This document shows, piece after piece, positions 1 through 12,500 of a DNA stretch of 64,000 nt. Under the pieces are notes generated by a model. The model made no database searches. It was not told where the DNA came from and saw nothing but the letters and a program-made list of their open reading frames with translations. A program made the translations under genes and the position numbers. Source of the DNA: Apostichopus japonicus. Taxonomy: Eukaryota; Echinodermata; Holothuroidea; Aspidochirotida; Stichopodidae. How positions within the stretch are numbered: the stretch's first letter is position 1; the number at the start of each line of letters is the position of its first letter. Location: contig NC_092578.1 of assembly GCF_037975245.1 (NCBI RefSeq), positions 17,739,821 to 17,803,820 of the forward strand, written 5' to 3'.

Positions 1-206
1 CTATGGATTCTTTATATTTTTTCAAAAAGGATATGCCTTGGTTGAAAATTCGATACATCTGTCATGGCAGTCACATTATTAATGTAACACACCCAAAAAA
101 AAAAAATTTCTCTTCAGGCAAATGAAGATGAGATGGCGGGAGAAATTATGTCAGTTGTAAAACTTATAATCCTAGCACAAAAAATTTGTTCTGAAGTAAT
201 GAAATT

Positions 207-318
207 CATCCGAAGGGAAATCCCTTTTAAAAGCAGTCTAAATTTTCGATATTATTTTGAAATACCAATTGCATTAATGTAATGTATTTTTCGTTTGCTC
301 GACTATAGTCAATTTTTA
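207..318 (+). repeat. Dispersed repeat, copy 1 of 2
   Basis: About 112 bp that recurs in direct orientation at 1784-1888. Shared landmarks in order are ATCCGAAGGGAAATC, CTTTTTAA/CTTTTAAAAGCAGT, ATTATTTTGAAATAC, then TTTCGTTTGCTCGACTA. The two copies differ by scattered substitutions and small indels (roughly 85% by eye). No ORF or terminal repeats were seen, so the class is unknown. The AAGGGAAATCCCTT core can form a short stem-loop. Confidence 0.7.
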
Positions 319-320
319 TT

Positions 321-1412
321 TTAATAACTGGGGAAAAGTCGAAAGGTTTGGAAACTGCCCGATTTTGACCGAATCGTATATATGTTACCGTAAAATGTCT
401 GTCTGGGCGACGAAATAATTTCGAATAAAAAAATATCTTTAATGACTCGCAAATTAAATTTAATTTGGACGAAAACGTAGGAGGATGTTTAGTTTAAATC
501 TATTGTAAGATTTTGTTACCAATACGCGATGGTTTGGTAACATTTTCAAACGCTGTCGACAAAACGCTGTAAGCTGTTTCAAATAAATGCAAACTGAAGC
601 AATACGCTTCTTTTATTTTGCAATGCACAACAAAGTGTCAATTTTTGGCCCTTGAAAACCCCTTTAAGCTTTTGTCAGGTTAGAGTCTGATAGTTTTGTC
701 GTTATTTTGTGACTACCAAATACCTCTTTAATCGCTAAAGCTCTCTCGTAATAGATTCTGTTATCGCTGCCGCAGGCAAAAGTCACTCTTCATGCTGAGC
801 CCTCTTCGTCAACCTTTAGAAACTCTCGGAGATTTGATTGGTTAGCATGTTTTTTTGTGTATGTGTGTGTGTGTGTGTGTTTTGTCATCAACGCAGGTAA
901 GAGAACATTCGTGAAATGAATATCTTGTATTATACTTTGGTGACGGATATATATCTGAGTTGACAAATCAGTCGAAGATAACACAGAAGCAGGATCCCCA
1001 CTGAATTGATAAAATCGCTCAAAGGGCTAACAGCAAGGGCTAGCAGCAAGGGGTATTAAACGAGGAAGAAACAAAATAACGGGCACGATGGTTCTTATAT
1101 ATGTGTTTGACTTTCTTCGTAAACAAGCGATCACGACCAACGAAATTCCGGACAAAAATGATATTGTCTTTATTATGCAGTTTTTACTGCCGCATAATGA
1201 ATTCACGAAATAATCGTAGTCATTATGTGGCAATATTTGCAGCCACATTATGACCAAGAAAGAAAAAAAAGTAATTATGCGGCAACATTCTTGTCAAATA
1301 ATATAATATGAGGTGTAAACGCAAATTGTCGAATTAGACAAACGAACATCTGCAATGTATCCAACTATGATATACCTACCGACAGAAGACTGCGTGCGTG
1401 ATATGACCGTGA
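321..1412. other. Intergenic stretch, no gene recognised
   Basis: AT-rich sequence with no coding-like frame. The only structured part is a short (TG)n microsatellite at about 855-881. The longest open frame (minus strand, 1027-1257) contains no recognisable motif and is treated as chance. Confidence 0.6.
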
Positions 1413-1493
1413 AGGGGTGGTCGTGGGGTGGGGGAGAGATGGTTTTGGAGGTGTAGGATAGGGAGGAGGGGAGGTGGAATGGAGATGGAGGTG
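1413..1493 (+). repeat. G-rich tract with quadruplex potential
   Basis: About 80 bases with strong G/C strand asymmetry. The plus strand carries at least eight runs of three or more G separated by short loops (GGGG, GGGG, GGGGG, GGG, GGGG and others), which fits the general G-quadruplex pattern. No function is shown by the sequence. Confidence 0.6.
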
Positions 1494-1783
1494 CGCTACA
1501 ATTTGGGACAACTGAAGACCAACTTTCCTTTTGTTTATTAACAACATTTATTCATCATCCGCAAATGCAGAGTTTATTCGTTTTTGCTCATGATACTACA
1601 ATTGATTTCCATGATAAGAATTTAGGGGATCTAACTTTACATGCAGAGGATGAAATTACACACATTTTACATTAGCTTAATGCAGACAAATTGTCCTTAT
1701 ATATGAAAAAAACACATGTTTTTATTTTTGATAACAAATGATATGATTGGACTAACGTATCACTGAGGTTTGTTGGCACGTAA

Positions 1784-1888
1784 ATCCGAAGGGAAATCTC
1801 TTTTTAAGCAGTTTACATTTTCTATATTATTTTGAAATACAAAATGCAGTAACAATGTATCTTTCGTTTGCTCGACTAGTCATTTTTT
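1784..1888 (+). repeat. Dispersed repeat, copy 2 of 2
   Basis: Second copy of the repeat at 207-318, in the same orientation about 1.58 kb away. It shares AATCCGAAGGGAAATC, TATTATTTTGAAATAC and CTTTCGTTTGCTCGACTA. The intervening 1.4 kb is not duplicated, so this is more likely a dispersed element than one tandem duplication. Confidence 0.7.
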
Positions 1889-2019
1889 TGCCAATCATAT
1901 ATAGTGACGGTCTGTTCATGCTTGATAACGCTTCCTGTCAACTTGAGCTGTACGTTATGAATGAATGTGAACTCGATACATGAATGTTCGGTGCAATGAG
2001 TAAAGTATATCAGCCGATT

Positions 2020-2318
2020 CACACAGAGATATACACTAACTACTGTAAATCTGAACGTTTTGTACCACAGAAAAAAAATGGATTGTGCTGACAAATCTGA
2101 TAAATCGGTAACATGTGCTATTAGGTTTACAGTTTGAAGAACTGAGGATATGTGTAATCCCAACAAATCCCAACAACTGAATCTGTTGGAATGAAACATA
2201 TCCTCAGTTCTTACTGTAATCCTAATAGCGCATGTTACCGATTTAATAGCACGATCCAGTTTTTATTTTTGGTACAAAACTTTAAGATTTACAGTAGCAA
2301 CTGTGTTCTCTGTGAGTA
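2020..2318. repeat. Long inverted repeat (foldback element)
   Basis: The left arm (about 2020-2154) and right arm (about 2195-2318) are inverted copies. They share ACTGTAAATCT, GTTTTGTACCA, AAATCGGTAACATG, GCTATTAGG, TTACAGT and GAACTGAGGATATGT in matching order. Arm identity is roughly 80-85% by eye with small indels. The roughly 40-base centre contains AATCCCAACAAATCCCAAC. No target duplication was recognised. It could be a foldback MITE or an inverted duplication. If transcribed, it would give a hairpin RNA of more than 100 bp. Confidence 0.8.
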
Positions 2319-2813
2319 TAAGGTGAGTGTGCACATGTTTGTTCAAAGAGAATATAGGTGATTGGTACATGGGGAACGGTGGCTGAGGGGAGAGCAAGAT
2401 GCCATTTTATACTTTAACATTTTCTAAAAGTTTTACCCAAAATATGCTGAAAATTGATTTATCTATTTATAAAGTAAACCTCGTTCGCTGAGTAGATTTG
2501 TTAAAACCAAACTTTCAAATGAAAACGAAGTAAAGTCAAAGATTAAATTTGGAAAAATTTCCATTTTTTTTTTGTACATGATTTTTCTACTAATCCATCA
2601 AAGTCTCTGGATGGCGGAATGTTCAAGGCTATTCTGAAATAGTAGTTGCTCATTAAGTTAATGCTGTTGTAAATCTAAGACAGATATGATTTTGAGCAAT
2701 ATACATTATCGGTTTGATGAAATTACCGATCAAGCGTAAAAAACTGCCTCAATGTTCCATCTTTCAGCTACAAAGTAAACTAATACTTTTCATTAACTTC
2801 AGGCCAATAATTT

Positions 2814-2817
<4 letters not shown>
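2319..2817. other. Intergenic stretch, no gene recognised
   Basis: AT-rich with homopolymer A and T runs. No splice-bounded coding frame, tRNA-like motif or terminal repeat was found. Confidence 0.5.

Positions 2818-2850
<33 letters not shown>
2818..2850. repeat. (TA)n microsatellite
   Basis: About 16 uninterrupted TA dinucleotides. The Tyr-Ile-rich frame across it is a translation artefact of the repeat. Confidence 0.95.
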
Positions 2851-2851
<1 letters not shown>

Positions 2852-3050
2852 CGGTATATTCTACAATATTTGAGTTATCCAACAGAAAATCGCCACCAAT
2901 TAATTGTTGGATTGTTCCGTTTGCAGAGCACACGACTTGCAACCAGAGGTCATTGAATCGAATCCCGTTTCAGACAATAATTTTCTTTGATCTTTACAAA
3001 TTTTGTCATAATTTTCTAGTCAGTATTTCCCAGATGATTTATTTGCAGTT

Positions 3051-3545
3051 TAAAATTCAGCAGACCTTTGCAATAAATTACACGGAAAATATGGGTGTCT
3101 CTTTGGCAAAGACGATAGTTCGTCTAGCGACATATATATTGTACTACCCCTTTTGGTTTACTTTAGATTTAAAAAAAATGAAACTAGAAGGGGTGTATGA
3201 CTGACACAGCCCGGACTTCGATGCTGTAATTGCGCTCAGTCTGTAAATTTAGCATAACTTGAAATAAGGCTAGTTCGCCAAAATAAACTGACGTTTTAAA
3301 ATTCAGCAGACCTTTCAGTGCGATAAATGACACGGAAGAAATGTGTGTCTGTTTGGCAATGACAGTAGTTCGTCTAGCGACATATATATTGTATTACCCC
3401 TTTTGGTTTACTTTAGATTTAACAAAAAAAGAAACTAGAAAGGGTGTATGACTGACACAGCCCGGACTAGGATGCTCTAAGAGCGCTCAGCCTGTAAATT
3501 TGGCAAAACTTAAAGTAAAGTTTATTTCGCCAAAAAAAAAAAAAC
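3051..3545 (+). repeat. 246-bp tandem duplication, two copies
   Basis: Copy 1 starts at TAAAATTCAGCAGACCTTT (3051) and copy 2 at the same motif (3297), giving a period of 246 bp. Both contain TAGTTCGTCTAGCGACATAT, CCCCTTTTGGTTTACTTTAG and GTATGACTGACACAGCCCG. Identity is roughly 88-90% by eye. Copy 2 ends in a longer A run (3534-3544). Neither copy keeps a long frame, so it is treated as noncoding. Confidence 0.9.
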
Positions 3546-4735
3546 TGGATCGATGAACCAATATAGGGAAATTCGTTAGATATACCAGATGAAATATATC
3601 CCGAAGGAATCATTCCTTTAAACAGTATCAGACAGTATTTGTAAATAAATCCCTTTTCTTCTTTTCCCCCTTCCTGCAAAAGCTAGTAAGATGGCTGTAT
3701 AGGATCTAGTCCGGATTACCTCAGCCTTCTGATCGATTCAGCCTAGTTTTTTTACAGGCCTTCATGACGGGATAACTTTCAAAATACGTTAAGAGATTTA
3801 GCGAACCAATAAGAATAAAGGGAAGAAGAAGAAAAAACCCTACCCTGTGGACTAAATCGCTCACGGTGAGACTTATATCTGTGTCATACTTTCTCTAGCT
3901 CTATGAGAATTATATTCGAACGGAACGCCCCATTAGGCCTCTAAGTTTCGTCGTGTGGCCAAATAGATAATATCAAACAAGAGGTAAATGTTCCAGATAA
4001 GATTGCACCCCTGGGATATAAAATAAAGACTACTGAACTCGACAGGTTGTCATTCAAAGTAGAGGCTGAATAAACATTTAACATACATGTGGATGATTCT
4101 GTAATAAGTAAGGTTAGAATAACCTATTTGATTGAAAGATGTGTATGTACTGATTTATGACTGAAAATATGTAAGCAATACGATTTGGTTTGCAGTTTGA
4201 TGTCTTTAGCTGCGGATGTGTCCTTACATTTTCGAACATAAACCATTATGTTGTATTAACGTTGTAATAGATTATTAAAATCGTTTTTAAAAAGTATTTC
4301 GCTTATCAATAAAAGCATACGACGTAAAGCCTAGCCTACCACACTTTTAATACGAGACATAATTAGCCTATGTTTGCTTATTAGCATTTGAGTTCAACAC
4401 GTTATTATGATGATTGAAGGTAACTAAAAATACAGGTTCTTCCTCGACCACCTACCACGTTGCTCTTTGGTAAAGTTCAGTTTGATCAGTAGTGCATTGA
4501 AATATGCTTACATGAATAATTACATATTTTCAAATCAGCGAACTGTGAGCCAACCGTTCAAATATAGCCCTAGGAGTAGTTATATGTGTCTCAAACACTG
4601 TCCACGTGATTTTGCAGCGTAGTAAGGTCTTACATTGTTGTTTTGGTTGTTCTGAGTATTCAGAAAAGAGAGATGCAATCAGTTTGCTTGATATTTTATA
4701 AAACGCTTTATATGCATACAAACTGACAGTACATA
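3546..4735. other. Intergenic stretch, no gene recognised
   Basis: No coding-like frame or repeat family recognised. A short imperfect inverted repeat (CCGAAGGAATCATTCCTTTAAACAGT, about 3600-3625) resembles the stem-loop in the dispersed repeat at 207-318. Confidence 0.5.
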
Positions 4736-4850
4736 CAAACACACACACATACATGCTTGTATCCATCCATCCTCACACACATTCATGCATACACGCATGT
4801 ATGTATATATGCATATATTCACATACACACATACATGCAAAGATATTGAG
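4736..4850. repeat. Imperfect CA/TA/CATA-rich simple repeat
   Basis: A mixture of (CA)n, ATCC units (near 4763-4775) and CATA/TATG units across about 115 bases. The frames on both strands are low-complexity translations of it. Confidence 0.8.
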
Positions 4851-5552
4851 TACAAAGTTATATCCACACTCATGGCAAATACAACAACCTGACCGACTAC
4901 ATGCTACCTACACCTTTTTTTCCTTAATAACTGCATATTACTATTAAATATGTTAATTCTCTGCTACTTGAAGCACGTCTTATTTCTTTGCATGGCAAAA
5001 TGATCTAGTAAAGGAAACGAACGACATATCACGCTTTACTATACCATCTGTCATTACATTTTCTGTTGGAGTGGTGGGGGTTATTAAACCAGTTATATCC
5101 AAAGTTCAACTTTAAAACTAAATGGTTAACTATGGCGTTTTAGTCCACTCAAACCTGTCAAGCAAGTGTTTTTTTGTTTTTGGGGTAGGTTTTTTTTTTT
5201 GTTTTTCATTTAGCAGACATTTATCAAAAATGTCAAATGACTATAACAACCTTTAAATGTAGAAATAGGAATAAGACAGACAGAGAAAAAGAGAAAGATA
5301 GGGAAATAGAAAGAGAGAAAGAGGTCATGTGTACTATGTTGCAGACCAGTAGCCAAATGTTTCTTTCTTTCTTTTACCATTATTTGGGGGGAGGGGGAGG
5401 AGGTGGGGGGAGGAGTCTCAAATGATGGACGTAAACAAAAACTATCTTTGCATAGCGCACAAACAATGCAATTTTCAAATATTAAAGATTTATAGATGTA
5501 AAGATATTATCTATATAGTATGTATATATATATATAAATATATATATATATA
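4851..5552. other. Intergenic stretch with purine-rich tracts
   Basis: Contains T runs (5168-5200), an AG-rich purine tract (about 5274-5320), a G-rich tract (5385-5416) and a short degenerate TA repeat just before 5553. No gene recognised. Confidence 0.55.
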
Positions 5553-5880
5553 CAGTGGCGTAGGAAGGTACTTTTGAGTGGGGGGCTGAAGACTGATGGC
5601 CGGCCTGGGGGAGGGGTCTAAGGGGAGGGGTGTCCCCCTCCCCTTTTGGAATTTTTTTGCATTTCCAGGTGGCCTCAGATGCAATTTGGTACAATATAGC
5701 ACACTTCAACACCCACTCCATTTTGTAAATAGTTTTGCATTTTCACCTGGACTTAGATGCAATTTGGTGCTCCAAATGAGATTTTTTTTCTCATTTGGAA
5801 ATGAAAAAGGGGTTTTCTGACTTGCAAAGCGGGGGGGGGGGGGGCGGAATGATACTTCCGCCCCCCGGTTCCTACGCCCT

Positions 5881-5882
<2 letters not shown>
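5553..5882. mobile_element. hAT-like MITE inserted in a TA array
   Basis: The left end reads CAGTGGCGTAGGAAGG and the right end, reverse-complemented, reads CAAGGGCGTAGGAACCGG, so the terminal inverted repeats are imperfect but clear. TATATATA (5545-5552 and 5883-5890) flanks both ends and is compatible with the 8-bp target duplication of hAT elements. Because the host is a TA array, this cannot be distinguished from background. The interior has an imperfect direct repeat around AGATGCAATTTGGT (two places) and a run of 14 G. It encodes no transposase. The short ORFs across it are chance frames. Confidence 0.7.

Positions 5883-5918
<36 letters not shown>
5883..5918. repeat. (TA)n microsatellite
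   Basis: Uninterrupted TA dinucleotides directly abutting the right end of the MITE. The degenerate TA repeat on its left (about 5521-5552) is probably the other half of the same original array. Confidence 0.9.
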
Positions 5919-5920
<2 letters not shown>

Positions 5921-6082
5921 CTACTCTGCTACTAACTGTCAATCAGCTAATCAGCTGTGAAGTCGAGGCACAGTTGTCTGAGTAAAGTAATCGATGATAC
6001 CAGTGTAATGAGGTGCAATTGAACGAAATTCTTTACGTTTCGTCGAACTCTACTGTTTGAAAGACTTGTCTTCGGTAAATGA

Positions 6083-6168
6083 TGCGGGCTCGAATCCCGG
6101 TGGAGTCTGGATTCTATTCAATGTTTAATAAAAATAATAATAATTAATATGCATATATATATATATAT
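6083..6168 (+). repeat. tRNA-derived repeat fragment (B box only)
   Basis: GCGGGCTCGAATCCCGGTGG (6083-6102) matches a tRNA T-arm / RNA polymerase III B box. It is followed by AGTCTGG, an A+T stretch with AATAATAAT and then a TA repeat (6155-6168). The order B box, TGGAG-CTGG, AT tail matches the tRNA-containing repeat seen at 15817 and 57296, here on the plus strand and lacking the A box. It is probably a truncated or diverged relative. Confidence 0.5.
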
Positions 6169-6169
6169 T

Positions 6170-8500
6170 TAAGTTCATTATTTAACAACATTGCTGTGGA
6201 TATTATGCATTTTTAGGTCAAAGTCACGTCCTCTTAGCATTTTCTGTCTTGAAGAGTCGCATTTTCAGAATGTTTTATGAATTTTAGGAGAAAATAAACT
6301 GAAAACAGCTGATTTAGTAATATCATCATTACACTTGAGTGGGATCAATCTCACTACCTCCAACAGAAATTATTCCTGACGTTGAGAGGTGTGAAAACTC
6401 TTTGCTGACATCTTTCTGAAACACTTCATTAATTTGTATCATTAGCTACAATTTGACGTTGACATTTGCAGACCAAACTTTTACAATCAATGCTCTTTAT
6501 TATAGCTTTTATTTTGGCGAGGTTTTTGAAAACTTGATGTTTCAGTCTAACTCACGGATTTAGACGATATGTTTGATATCTTCTCCTTCTTCTTCTTTTG
6601 CCCCCAACTTTATAACGTCATTCGATGCAGTGTATTAGCGAGATAAATGCGTCGTAATGTTTACCTTAGGATGTCATGTATTTAGTCTCGGTTAGAACCA
6701 ATTTATTACGTGCTACCGCTCTTAGCAACAACAACAACAACCATCTATATCGCAATAGGGAATGTTACAGAAAATAGCAGCATGGAATCGGTTACGCGAT
6801 AAGTGTATTGAATAGCTGCCCTATGTATTTATGTGCGTCGCATATACGAAACAAAAGAAGATGTTTATACAATCCTCGCTTTTCGGTCGCCTGATTTTGG
6901 AGAGTGATGTCCTCTATCTAATCACAAAAGTAGAGAAAGTCTGACGCAATGTCAGCAATCATGTTAAAATATTGTAGCGTTCGACTATAAACGAAACAAA
7001 TGAAGAGAGAGAAAGACAAGAAAACGGACCGGAAAAGGGCTTCGTTCTTTTTCATTTCCTGATGACAATTTTTGTTTCTATTTGTTTAGTTATGTCTGTC
7101 TACGGAGTAAAGTTACGTAAATAATTAAGTCGCCAAATGCGAAATTGGGAAGAAAACGCATTTATATCGGAGATAAGCTTTTGGTTTATTTTTACATAAG
7201 TGCATTTAACAGATTGCTTTGCTCGCGTCAGTGCTTTTTGTGTACGCTTTGTATAGCTAAGCCTTTCAAGTGAAGGGTAAATGAGGTTGGTGTTATGGTG
7301 TGTGTGTGTGTGCGTCAGTGGTATAATTGTCAGTTTGTGTGTATTGTCTCAACAGTAGGCCTACTTGACTTTTGTTTATCCAATTATTGTTAAAGGCATT
7401 GAAGACTCGCCCCAAACCGCGTGCCGCCCCTGAAAAAAAGTCTTTCCGTTGCTTGCAAGTGAAGTTTTTTTCTTGTCACTACAAAATGCAGACAGTAATG
7501 AAACGTGATACCTTGTTATCTTTTATCTGGACCTGAGATGTCCATCGCTGCTATGTACACTGTGTTGTGGGTATTGACCGTATAGCTGCATGTATTGACT
7601 GTACACTAGTGTCTAATTACCGACGGTAGCAAGCTGTGTGTGTATTTTCTGGTATCGATGGTGGTGTCTAACACTTTTGTTAAACCTCATTCGAAACTAG
7701 GTCAGATTACCGGCATCAGACGTTTCTTTGTGCGCGAGTCTTCCCTCCCTTTAAGTCTGTAATGCTATCGAAATAAGATCGGTGGATAACGTTTTTACGA
7801 ATTTTTTCCTCTATTCGATATACAGCTTACAACAATCCCCTCTCCTCCCCTCCCCCACCCCCCCTTCCCTACCCGTCTACAAATGCTCACATGTGATTAT
7901 AACGGTGAGACATTTGGGCTTCCATACCGTATCCCGATGTGGAGCTTTGTCAAGCATAAATTGTCAGAAAAGCAAAGAAAAGAATTGTTTACAATCGTAT
8001 AGTATTAAAGAGGATTTGTTATTTTCGATTAAAAGACCGAGAAAATAGCCAAAGAATATCAGAGACGTATTCTGGATAAAGTTAAAACATTCAACGCTAA
8101 CATCACGTATCTCTCCTGCAAACTACACACTAACTGTTTTCTTCGAGAGAAAAAATAACATTCCCATCCTAATTTTATATTCATTTCTTAAACAGAAGTC
8201 AATGACATCCAAATTACCAAATCACATACTCAGTCATTTTGAAATTATTGAGAAAATTACCCATCAACATTCTGAAAAAGAAATGTCCTCATTTTCCGTT
8301 CAAGTGGAACTGCGTTTTCTCATGGGTGTATATTCTATGGTCTTTTACATCCTAAGGCAACAACTTTATGAGAAAGAGGTACACGTTAATATATACTAAT
8401 GAGGAAATTGATAAGTTCATTCTAACTCCGATAATCTACAAATAAATGCAATTTTACATATTTCATCGAATTATAAATTGAAGATAAGGAAGTCTATATA
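6170..8500. other. Intergenic stretch, no gene recognised
   Basis: 2.3 kb without a supported exon. It holds a (GT)n run at about 7298-7312 and a C-rich tract at 7837-7874 (CCCC TCTCC TCCCC TCCCCC), whose complement has quadruplex potential. An ACAACAACAACAACC short repeat lies near 6728. Confidence 0.5.
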
Positions 8501-8501
8501 C

Positions 8502-8531
8502 AGAGAGAGAGAGAGAGGGGGGGGTGGGTGG
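8502..8531 (+). repeat. (GA)n plus G-run
   Basis: About eight GA dinucleotides running into eight G and then GTGGGTGGG. Confidence 0.9.
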
Positions 8532-8956
8532 GCATAAAACATAGTAAGTGAATTGGTAGTTTGCATAAACGTTATATTATTCTGAATTGATAACTTCATA
8601 AGCAAGGTTAGTATATATCAATTCCGCTGGCATCTTCTTAAGTGCATAATATCTTTAAGACTAGACATTGCTGTCGTTAGATCTGCAGGTGTTAATAAAA
8701 CAAACTTCAGTAAGGTATTCCTTTTTTACCTCAAAGTTAATTGCTTTTTTTTTCCTTTTCTCACGGCTGATTTAATGATTCAGGGAAATAGTTTCTTAAG
8801 GTGGGAGTAAAGTGCTCAAGCAGATGAATGTCCTCTAGCGCCCGTTACACGAAAACACACACACAAAAACACCGGCAACATTTCTTATAGAAACATAATG
8901 CAACAAAAGTGATGAATGTATCTTATTCTTGTATTTGTTGTCGTTGTAGGGTCAAA

Positions 8957-8962
<6 letters not shown>

Positions 8963-9022
<60 letters not shown>
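8963..9022. repeat. (TA)n microsatellite
   Basis: About 29 TA units. It is separated by 56 bases from the larger array at 9079-9220. Confidence 0.95.
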
Positions 9023-9025
<3 letters not shown>

Positions 9026-9072
9026 GATATTGTAGTATATATATTTAAATTTCATAAATATATGTTATATAT

Positions 9073-9532
<460 letters not shown>

Positions 9533-9550
9533 GTATCCTCCTACTTTCTT

Positions 9551-9575
9551 CCCCCCCCCCCCTCTCTCTCTCTCT
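9551..9575 (+). repeat. C-run plus (CT)n
   Basis: Twelve C followed by about six CT dinucleotides. Confidence 0.9.
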
Positions 9576-12500
9576 ACTTGTCCATCGCCTCTCTCGTTTG
9601 TCAAATTTAGGCGATAAAGACATTTACTTCCAATCAGCATGTATATATCCTGTGGGGAAGAGTGGTGCGGAAGGGGGAGACCGGAACTGGGTAAACGAAG
9701 TTCAATTAACCGAAATTGTTCTAGCAATTGCATATAGTACTCTCTACCATGCATGCAGGTGAACTACTCTATAGAGACAATTGGCTGCACGACCTCTGTA
9801 ACCAAGAGATATTTGTCAAAAACAAGTCACAGTTCTATCCGTACGGTCTTCTCAATGACCATCGTGTACTACATCGCGTCATGCTTCGCATTAACTTCAG
9901 ATCTTCACAATCTGTCAATAGTATATGTTTCCATGGTAACTAAGTTTTTTACTCGTGAATTCACATCCTTCGACATCTCTACTAGGCCTATATCAGATTT
10001 TAGCAGAGGCCATTATCTTCTTAACCTTCTCATTATAATCGTAGGATAAAATAAAATGTAAAAAAAATACAGCCAAAATGCAAATCTTGATTAAGTATTC
10101 GAACAATTTTCACTGGCAGCGTCAAACTGGCTTGGCTTTTTTACTTTAGGGGGGGGGGGGGATTTTTCGTGGCATGCATGGTTTCAACGAGATGGATCCT
10201 TAACGGTAATGACATTTATGACCAAAGGAAATTTCGTTTACTTACTTAAATATGCACAATAGTATAATGAGCTATAAATACTGTACAGACCAAATCGTGG
10301 AAACTGGTGTGCACAATGGCGGCCATATATAATGTCTTTCTTCAACATTGCCACGGGCGTGTCACAGTACTGACAGGTATACTTAAGGGACATCAGGTTA
10401 ACAGCTCCACCGTGTATTTGTATACCGACCTTATATATACTAAATCTTATAATTTTGAGAACGCTGAGCAAGTTAAGAGAGAATTAGTTTTCTTCTCTGT
10501 TTTCTTTTCATCTTCCCTATCTATTTTCAGATTGGCTTGATGGGTTGAACACCAGCTATTTAATAAAACTAGGACAACATAAAACAGAGTACACGGAAAA
10601 GGTTTGGAATTAATATTCTGTGAAGAACAGAGAAAAATATACTGGTTGGAGCAAAATGGTCACACAGAAATAAGTTCACACAGGTACCTATAGCATTGAG
10701 TGATGTGCTGGGTGTACCGGCAGGGAGCTGACGCCTACGGCGTTCCTTGTTCCGAAAACCCGATGAGTGCAAGATTTGGGGCCGATCTTGTTTTTGTCAG
10801 ACCAGATTGAAACCTTTCGAAGTCCGTCTATTGAGTATACCCTTCGTTCTACTTAAAGCCACTGAGACACTTAAAGCAAGGTAACTATGTGATGTTTGAC
10901 TAACCACATATCACTTTTGACAATTCATCTATAATCGATGAACACATGTTACGTATCTAAATGATAGGCCCGTATATACGCAGTATTTGCTATGGGGTGG
11001 CCTTTTTTACTGAAGATCGGACAACTACGTAAGTGAAGGGGTCTATTTTTGCATACGTAAGGGTGCTTAATTTTACTATAGTTGCTATGGTTCGAAACCA
11101 ATTTGTTTTGGAAATTGTCTTGGAACATTTGACACTGCAGTTAGTATAAACGTTCCCCCACAGAACGAAAGACCATTTTCTACCCAGGAAAATGTGGATC
11201 TTTTAACAATGGTGGGACGGGGTGGGGGGTGGGTGGTTGGTAAGCACCCGTCGCACCCATACATGTGTACGGGTCTGGATAGTAAGTTTTGAAGATATAC
11301 GATAATAAAACCAAATCTACTTTACAGACGATATACCTAAATAGTTATGAATAAGAATCTCTCTGACTTACCTGCACTGAAGCAGAACAACGGCAAAACT
11401 ATACTCCTTAACAAATAAACGAAAGTATAGTTCCACTTGATAGAACATCAACGGACTAAGACAATGCCAAGGTTTGCTTTATTAATGGTTAACCGAAGTA
11501 AGACTTTCCTTGAAGCTAGCGATGCAATCGACCATATGGAAAAACCAATGTCATCCTCCAGAGAAAAACCGGATTGACTTAATAAACTTTTTTATCTTCG
11601 GTCGTTCTGAGATCGAAAATTGGGACGACGGAGTTACAAGTACCGTGATTTTTATTTTATTTTATTTCTTCTTCTTCTTTTTGTTTTTGTTTTTAATCTC
11701 TCGCAAACCCTGAAAGCAAGTGAAGTTAATGGTTCGGGTGTAAGAGTCAAGCATGTACCCTTAGCCTTACAAAATCCTCTCCTCACTAATTCCCTTAGTT
11801 AAGAAGCTCTATAGTTTTTATTTCCCCCCTTGATGCGTCAACGCGATTGGCTCACTTCAAATGAAGCTACCGTCCTGCAATGACACAGTTGCTGTGAGCG
11901 AACGTACACAAAGTGCTTCGCGCGCTATCTCTGGAGTACTTGAAGGCTCTCGAACAGTGTAAGGTAACCCATTTCTAATCGTTTGACTTTTTGTATGTGA
12001 CGTATATGCTCGAGAACAGAAAAAGCCTTTAGCCAGAGCCATTTGTTGATGGCAGACGCGGGTTACATGCACTGCTAATCAGCTCTCAGTGATGACACCA
12101 TTTATTACATTAGATCTGTCATGACGCCTATTTTACCGAAATATATAAATAAATAAATAAATAAGTAAAAAAGATAGAAAGACTGAAACATATTTCATTT
12201 TCTATTAATCGTAATCAGACTGGGGTTTGTTCCATTAGGTATATGCCGTATAATAGATGGTGTGATACGATATTATGGACGATATGACATATAAAAAGTA
12301 TGAAGTGAAAGTTCATAAAAAGACAGAAAAAAAGTAATGTTGTAGAGTGTTACGGTAAAGGAGTGGTCTAAAAGAGGAATGGGTGTAAAGGTGGATCTAA
12401 GCCCCATGTGGTTGTATATTGTTTAAGAGAGGATCTAAAGTAAATTGATTCTAATGGCATGAGTCTAAACCCAACACACATGGTCTTAAACTATTACTGA

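Noticed and set aside
11861-11960. GC-richer patch with ATG frame MKLPSCNDTVAVSERTQ and a possible GTAAGG donor near 11959
   Set aside because: Only 33 codons, the better donor (GGTAAC) lies beyond an in-frame stop, and no motif or neighbouring exon was found.
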